From assembly GCA_903868285.1 (NCBI GenBank), contig CAIPUP010000024.1:1-6222 (forward strand): a DNA stretch of 6,222 bases, in the 5' to 3' direction. A model generated the notes under the pieces. That model ran no database searches and had not been told where the DNA came from. It worked only from the letters and a program-made list of their open reading frames with translations. The position numbers were made by a program, and so were the translations under genes. This stretch comes from an uncultured beta proteobacterium. GTDB taxonomy: Bacteria > Pseudomonadota > Gammaproteobacteria > Burkholderiales > SG8-39. Position 1 is the first letter of the stretch; the number at the start of each line of letters is the position of its first letter. Below, piece by piece: positions 5,647-6,222 of the stretch.

Positions 5647-6222
5647 TTATAGAACGCCGTCACGGCGTAGCGTGGCGATGGCGGCGGCATCCAGGCCCAG
5701 GCGCTGGCGCAGCACCGCATCGGTGTGCTCGCCCAGCAGCGGCGGCCGGCCCAGCTGCGGATTGTCCAGCCCCTCGAATTTGAACGGTAGCGGCAGCGCG
5801 CCGAAGCGTCCGAGCTGCGGATGCGCATAGTCGGCCACCATGCCGCGCGCCTGCACATGGGCATCGGCCAGCACCTCGTCCACCGCCAGGATGGGGCCGG
5901 CCGGAACGCCAGCGGCATCGCACAGCGCGCACAGGGCATCGCGCTCGAAGCCGGCAATCGCCGCCGACAGTCCGGCCATGACCTCCTCGCGCCGCGCCAC
6001 CCGCACCGCGTTGCGCGCCAGTTCGCTGTCTTCGGCCCAGCGCGGCAGGCCGAGCAGCTGGCACAGCGGCGCCCAGTGCTGGTCGCTGCCGGTGATGTGC
6101 ACGAACTTGCCGTCGCGACAGCGGAAGGTGGCCGAGGGCACCCGTCCGGGATGCTCGGTGCCCAGGCGCGGCGGCACTTCGCCCAGGGCAAACCAGCGTG
6201 CTGCGGCCAGACTGAGCAGGGC
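5647..6222 (-). CDS. Family III (CaiB/BaiF-type) CoA-transferase, C-terminal half, 5' end cut by window edge
   Basis: The frame is open from the right edge to the TAA at 5647 and gives 191 residues, about half of a typical 390-410-residue family III CoA-transferase. These enzymes move CoA between carboxylic acids through an aspartyl thioester. The recognisable C-terminal hallmarks are a PPRLGTEHPGRVPSATF segment near the edge, then RDGKFVHITGSDQHWAPLCQLLG, and the late LPFKFEG...GRPPLLGEHTDAVLRQRLG block ending in IATLRRDGVL. The catalytic Asp lies in the missing N-terminal half, so activity cannot be judged. A GTG at 6177 is an internal codon, not the start, because family sequence (ALLSLAAARWFALGE) continues upstream of it. 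It is the first visible gene of the probable operon and may transfer CoA onto, or from, the acid handled by the downstream enzymes. Confidence 0.93.
   Translation of the reverse strand, partial: ALLSLAAARWFALGEVPPRLGTEHPGRVPSATFRCRDGKFVHITGSDQHWAPLCQLLGLPRWAEDSELARNAVRVARREEVMAGLSAAIAGFERDALCALCDAAGVPAGPILAVDEVLADAHVQARGMVADYAHPQLGRFGALPLPFKFEGLDNPQLGRPPLLGEHTDAVLRQRLGLDAAAIATLRRDGVL

Noticed and set aside
5628..6191. A 187-codon minus-strand frame overlapping the CoA-transferase
   Set aside because: It is an out-of-frame reading; the neighbouring minus frame (open to 6222) carries the CoA-transferase family sequence.

Overview
This window is GC-rich and densely coding, and every gene I can support lies on the minus strand, so it reads from right to left. 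The GC-biased codon use, the PepN type and the CoA-metabolism content suggest a member of the Pseudomonadota, probably a betaproteobacterium. I cannot place it more precisely from sequence alone.

In transcription order the layout is as follows. (1) 6222-5647 is the C-terminal half of a family III (CaiB/BaiF-type) CoA-transferase, cut by the right edge. (2) 5631-4789 is a crotonase-superfamily enoyl-CoA hydratase. (3) 4792-2966 is an AMP-forming acyl-CoA synthetase. (4) 2969-2022 is an HMG-CoA-lyase-like TIM-barrel lyase. (5) After a 60-base gap, 1961-1 is aminopeptidase N (pepN), cut by the left edge. Genes 2/3 and 3/4 each share an ATGA stop/start overlap, and genes 1/2 are 15 bases apart, so genes 1 to 4 look like one translationally coupled operon. 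pepN is a housekeeping peptidase with no obvious link to it. It may be read through from the operon or have its own promoter, but I see no convincing promoter or terminator in the gap.

Taken together, genes 1 to 4 provide acid activation (synthetase or CoA transfer), double-bond hydration and retro-aldol C-C cleavage of a 3-hydroxy-acyl-CoA. This resembles the end of leucine/isovalerate or branched-acid catabolism (a methylglutaconyl-CoA hydratase step followed by HMG-CoA lyase). No acyl-CoA dehydrogenase or biotin carboxylase is visible here, so the substrate is unknown.

The most notable observations concern the lyase and two neighbouring repeats. The lyase has His where HMG-CoA lyases carry their catalytic-loop Cys, and the loop after it is four residues longer. 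Two adjacent genes each carry a short in-frame tandem repeat: 18-bp units in the hydratase and 12-bp units in the synthetase. I see no RNA genes, mobile elements, CRISPR arrays or evidence of a wholly new system. The long plus-strand open frames are all codon-register mirrors of the minus-strand genes.
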